Position numbers and translations under genes: made by a program. Shown in pieces: positions 62,501-64,000 of a stretch of 64,000 bases of DNA. Numbering within the stretch: position 1 is the stretch's first letter; each line of letters starts with the position of its first letter. The DNA comes from Dasypus novemcinctus. Its lineage: Eukaryota > Chordata > Mammalia > Cingulata > Dasypodidae. Below the pieces are notes generated by a model, which did no database searches, was not told where the DNA came from, and saw only the letters and a program-made list of their open reading frames with translations. The stretch spans positions 11,198,940 to 11,262,939 of the forward strand of contig NC_080676.1 in the NCBI RefSeq assembly GCF_030445035.2, given 5' to 3'.

Positions 62501-63718
62501 GTATAGGGTGTGAAATGGTGATCCTCTTTCTTCTTTTGGATATAGATATCCAGTTCTTCAAGCACCATTTGTTGTAGATACTATTCTGTCCTGGTTGAGT
62601 GGGCTTGATGGCCTTGTCAGTTATCAGTTGGCCAAATATGCATGGGTCTATATCTGAACTCTTAATTTAGTTCTCTTGGTCAGTCTGTCTATCCTTTTGC
62701 CAATACCCTGCAGTTTTGACCACTACAGCTTTGTAGTATGCTTTAAAGTCAGGTAGTGTGATTCTTCCAGGTTTGTTTTTCCCTTTCAAGATGTTTTTGG
62801 CTATTTGGGGTCCCTTACTCTTCCAAATAAATTTGATAATTGGCTTTTCCAGTTCAGTAAAAAATGCTGTTGGAAATGCTGTTGGGATTGCATTGAATCT
62901 GTAAATCAATTTGGGTAGTATAGACATCTTAATGATATTTCGTTTTCCATGAACATGTAATATTCTTCCATTTATTTAGGTCTTCTTTGATTTCCTTTAG
63001 CAATGTGTAGTTTTCTGTGTACAGGTCTGTTACATCCTGTGGCAGTTTGAGATTATTTTATGACTACCAAAAAGATAAAGATTACATTTATAAACTAATC
63101 AGTTCCTCTGGGTATGGTACCCTTTCATTGGATTACGTCAGTGGGGCATGATTCATGTTGAGTCTTCACCCTCTTGCTGGATCTGATATAAAGTGAGACA
63201 CAGAGATTCAGAGGGAAATAAGCATACTGGCATATTTGATTCTGCAGTGAGAGGATTGATTAAGCATGAAGTTAAGCATGAACTTAAGCTTGAAGTTCCC
63301 AGGAGTCTGGACCCATGGAGTAGCTCAAGAGGAGACCAGCCCTGCTCTATGCCTGATAGCTTACAGCTGAACATGGGAAGAGAGTGGAACAGTTGGGACT
63401 GATATAGGAGGCCCGGAAAGAGACAAGTGCTAAGCTTGGTTTTTCTCAGCTGAACTCTGGGAGATGGTACAGCCTGGAGGGGAAGGCAGAGACCAGGCGA
63501 GATTGCTCGCCATCTGTCTTCAACATGTGGCAACAGACTTGAGAGAGAAAGCATCTCTGTCTGTACCTTGAGTTGGACTTTTCATGGCCTTGGAACTGTA
63601 AGTTTTTACCCCAAATAAATACTCTTTATAAAAGCTATCACATTTCTAGTACTTTGCATCAGTATCCCTTTGGCAAACTAATACACATCCTTATATAAGC
63701 TTATTCCTAAATATTTTC
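59580..63718 (-). mobile_element. 5'-truncated L1 (minus), interrupted by an LTR
   Basis: 3' UTR-type text on the + strand at 59580-59760 ('agaagtgtgggtttacagaaatatcatgcataaaat'). ORF2 C-terminal remnants on the minus strand are at 61701-61889 (PYDLAIPLLGIYPEKTE) and 62667-62927 ([33 protein letters not shown]). ORF2 text stops at 63037, where the LTR inserts, and resumes for about 30 bases after 63690. Frameshifts and stops throughout; no product. Confidence 0.85.
63038..63685 (+). mobile_element. Solo LTR-like element with TG...CA ends and 5-bp duplication
   Basis: Begins TGTGGCAGTTTGAG and ends AACTAATACA. Flanked by CATCC at 63033-63037 and 63686-63690, with the interrupted L1 text continuing on both sides. 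Interior: a TATA-like GATATAAAGTGAG near 63186 and AATAAATAC near 63616. TG...CA ends, a 5-bp target duplication and promoter/poly(A)-like signals fit a solo LTR (ERVL-like). Both ends match the element at 325-977. Subfamily name unknown. Confidence 0.75.
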
Positions 63719-63901
63719 AGGGTTCTCCTCCTGGGGCTCCAACTTAAGTCTTCAGCATCAAACTCCAACATCAAAACTCCAACATCAGAAAACCCTCAAA
63801 TCTGTTCTTCGCCATGCCTTTTATCTGTGAATCCCCACGCCCTAATCATAACTCAATCATGCCCAGGTACAGGTCAAATTACAAGCATAATCCAATAGCT
63901 A
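63719..63901 (-). mobile_element. Fragment of a related LTR-like repeat
   Basis: On the minus strand it reads GGATTATGCTTGTAATTTGA then ACCTGTACCTGGGCATGATT and later CAGATAAAAGGCATGG. The arrangement resembles the 5' half of the LTR-like elements at 325 and 63038. It is cut by a SINE and by the window end. Confidence 0.4.
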
Positions 63902-64000
63902 TTATTTATTTATTTATTTATTTATTTCTCTCCCCTCCCCCCTACCCTGGTTGTCTGTTCTCTGTGTCTATTTGCTGTGTTGTCATCTTTGTCCACTTCT
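63902..64000 (-). mobile_element. DAS-type SINE, 3' portion only (window end)
   Basis: Starts with a (TTTA) run, a C-rich tract and TGGTTGTCTGTTCTCTGTG, the reverse complement of a DAS tail. The tRNA-like head lies beyond the window. Confidence 0.9.

Overview
This 64 kb window is mammalian nuclear DNA, almost certainly from a xenarthran, and most likely an armadillo (Dasypus type). The main evidence is at least fourteen copies of a roughly 370-430 bp tRNA-like SINE whose A-box and B-box text and C-rich/AAATAAAT tail match the DAS SINEs of armadillos. Many copies still have clear target-site duplications. Genes here are spliced and sparse, so most open frames are shadows inside repeats.

Two protein-coding genes lie head-to-tail on the + strand, in the order known for human 3q23 (PLS1 then TRPC1). 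The last four coding exons of PLS1 (plastin-1/I-fimbrin) are at 2666-2799, 3254-3377, 10236-10360 and 10613-10748. They encode the C-terminal 172 residues, i.e. the end of CH3 and all of CH4 of the second actin-binding domain. A 3' UTR follows, probably to about 11985. After about 6 kb of intergenic DNA the CpG-island promoter and first exon of TRPC1 begin (ATG at 18846). Exons 2-4 are at 42085-42239, 49134-49235 and 54211-54413; the rest of the gene lies beyond the window. These exons encode the cytosolic N terminus and ankyrin-repeat region of the TRPC1 cation channel.

Region by region: 1-10235 is PLS1 introns with an LTR-like element, two SINEs inserted at one target site, and a MER20-like element split by a SINE. 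11985-18100 is intergenic, with a decayed SMAGP retropseudogene, three SINEs and an L1 3' UTR. 18150-19330 is the CpG island. 19018-42084 is TRPC1 intron 1, with a nearly full-length antisense L1, a hAT element with perfect 8-bp duplications, and a two-LTR endogenous retrovirus on the minus strand carrying its own SINE. 42240-49133 is intron 2, with an inverted SINE pair. 49236-54210 is intron 3. Intron 4 continues from 54414 to the window end, with L1 pieces and a TG...CA LTR flanked by a 5-bp duplication.

The most interesting signals are in the TRPC1 leader. The reading frame stays open far upstream of the annotated ATG, there are candidate CTG starts and an out-of-frame upstream ATG inside an NRF1-like palindrome, and a strong G-quadruplex motif lies between them. 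I see no prokaryotic-type or wholly new system. The novelty is regulatory (translation start choice, a 34-codon cassette exon) and in repeat biology.
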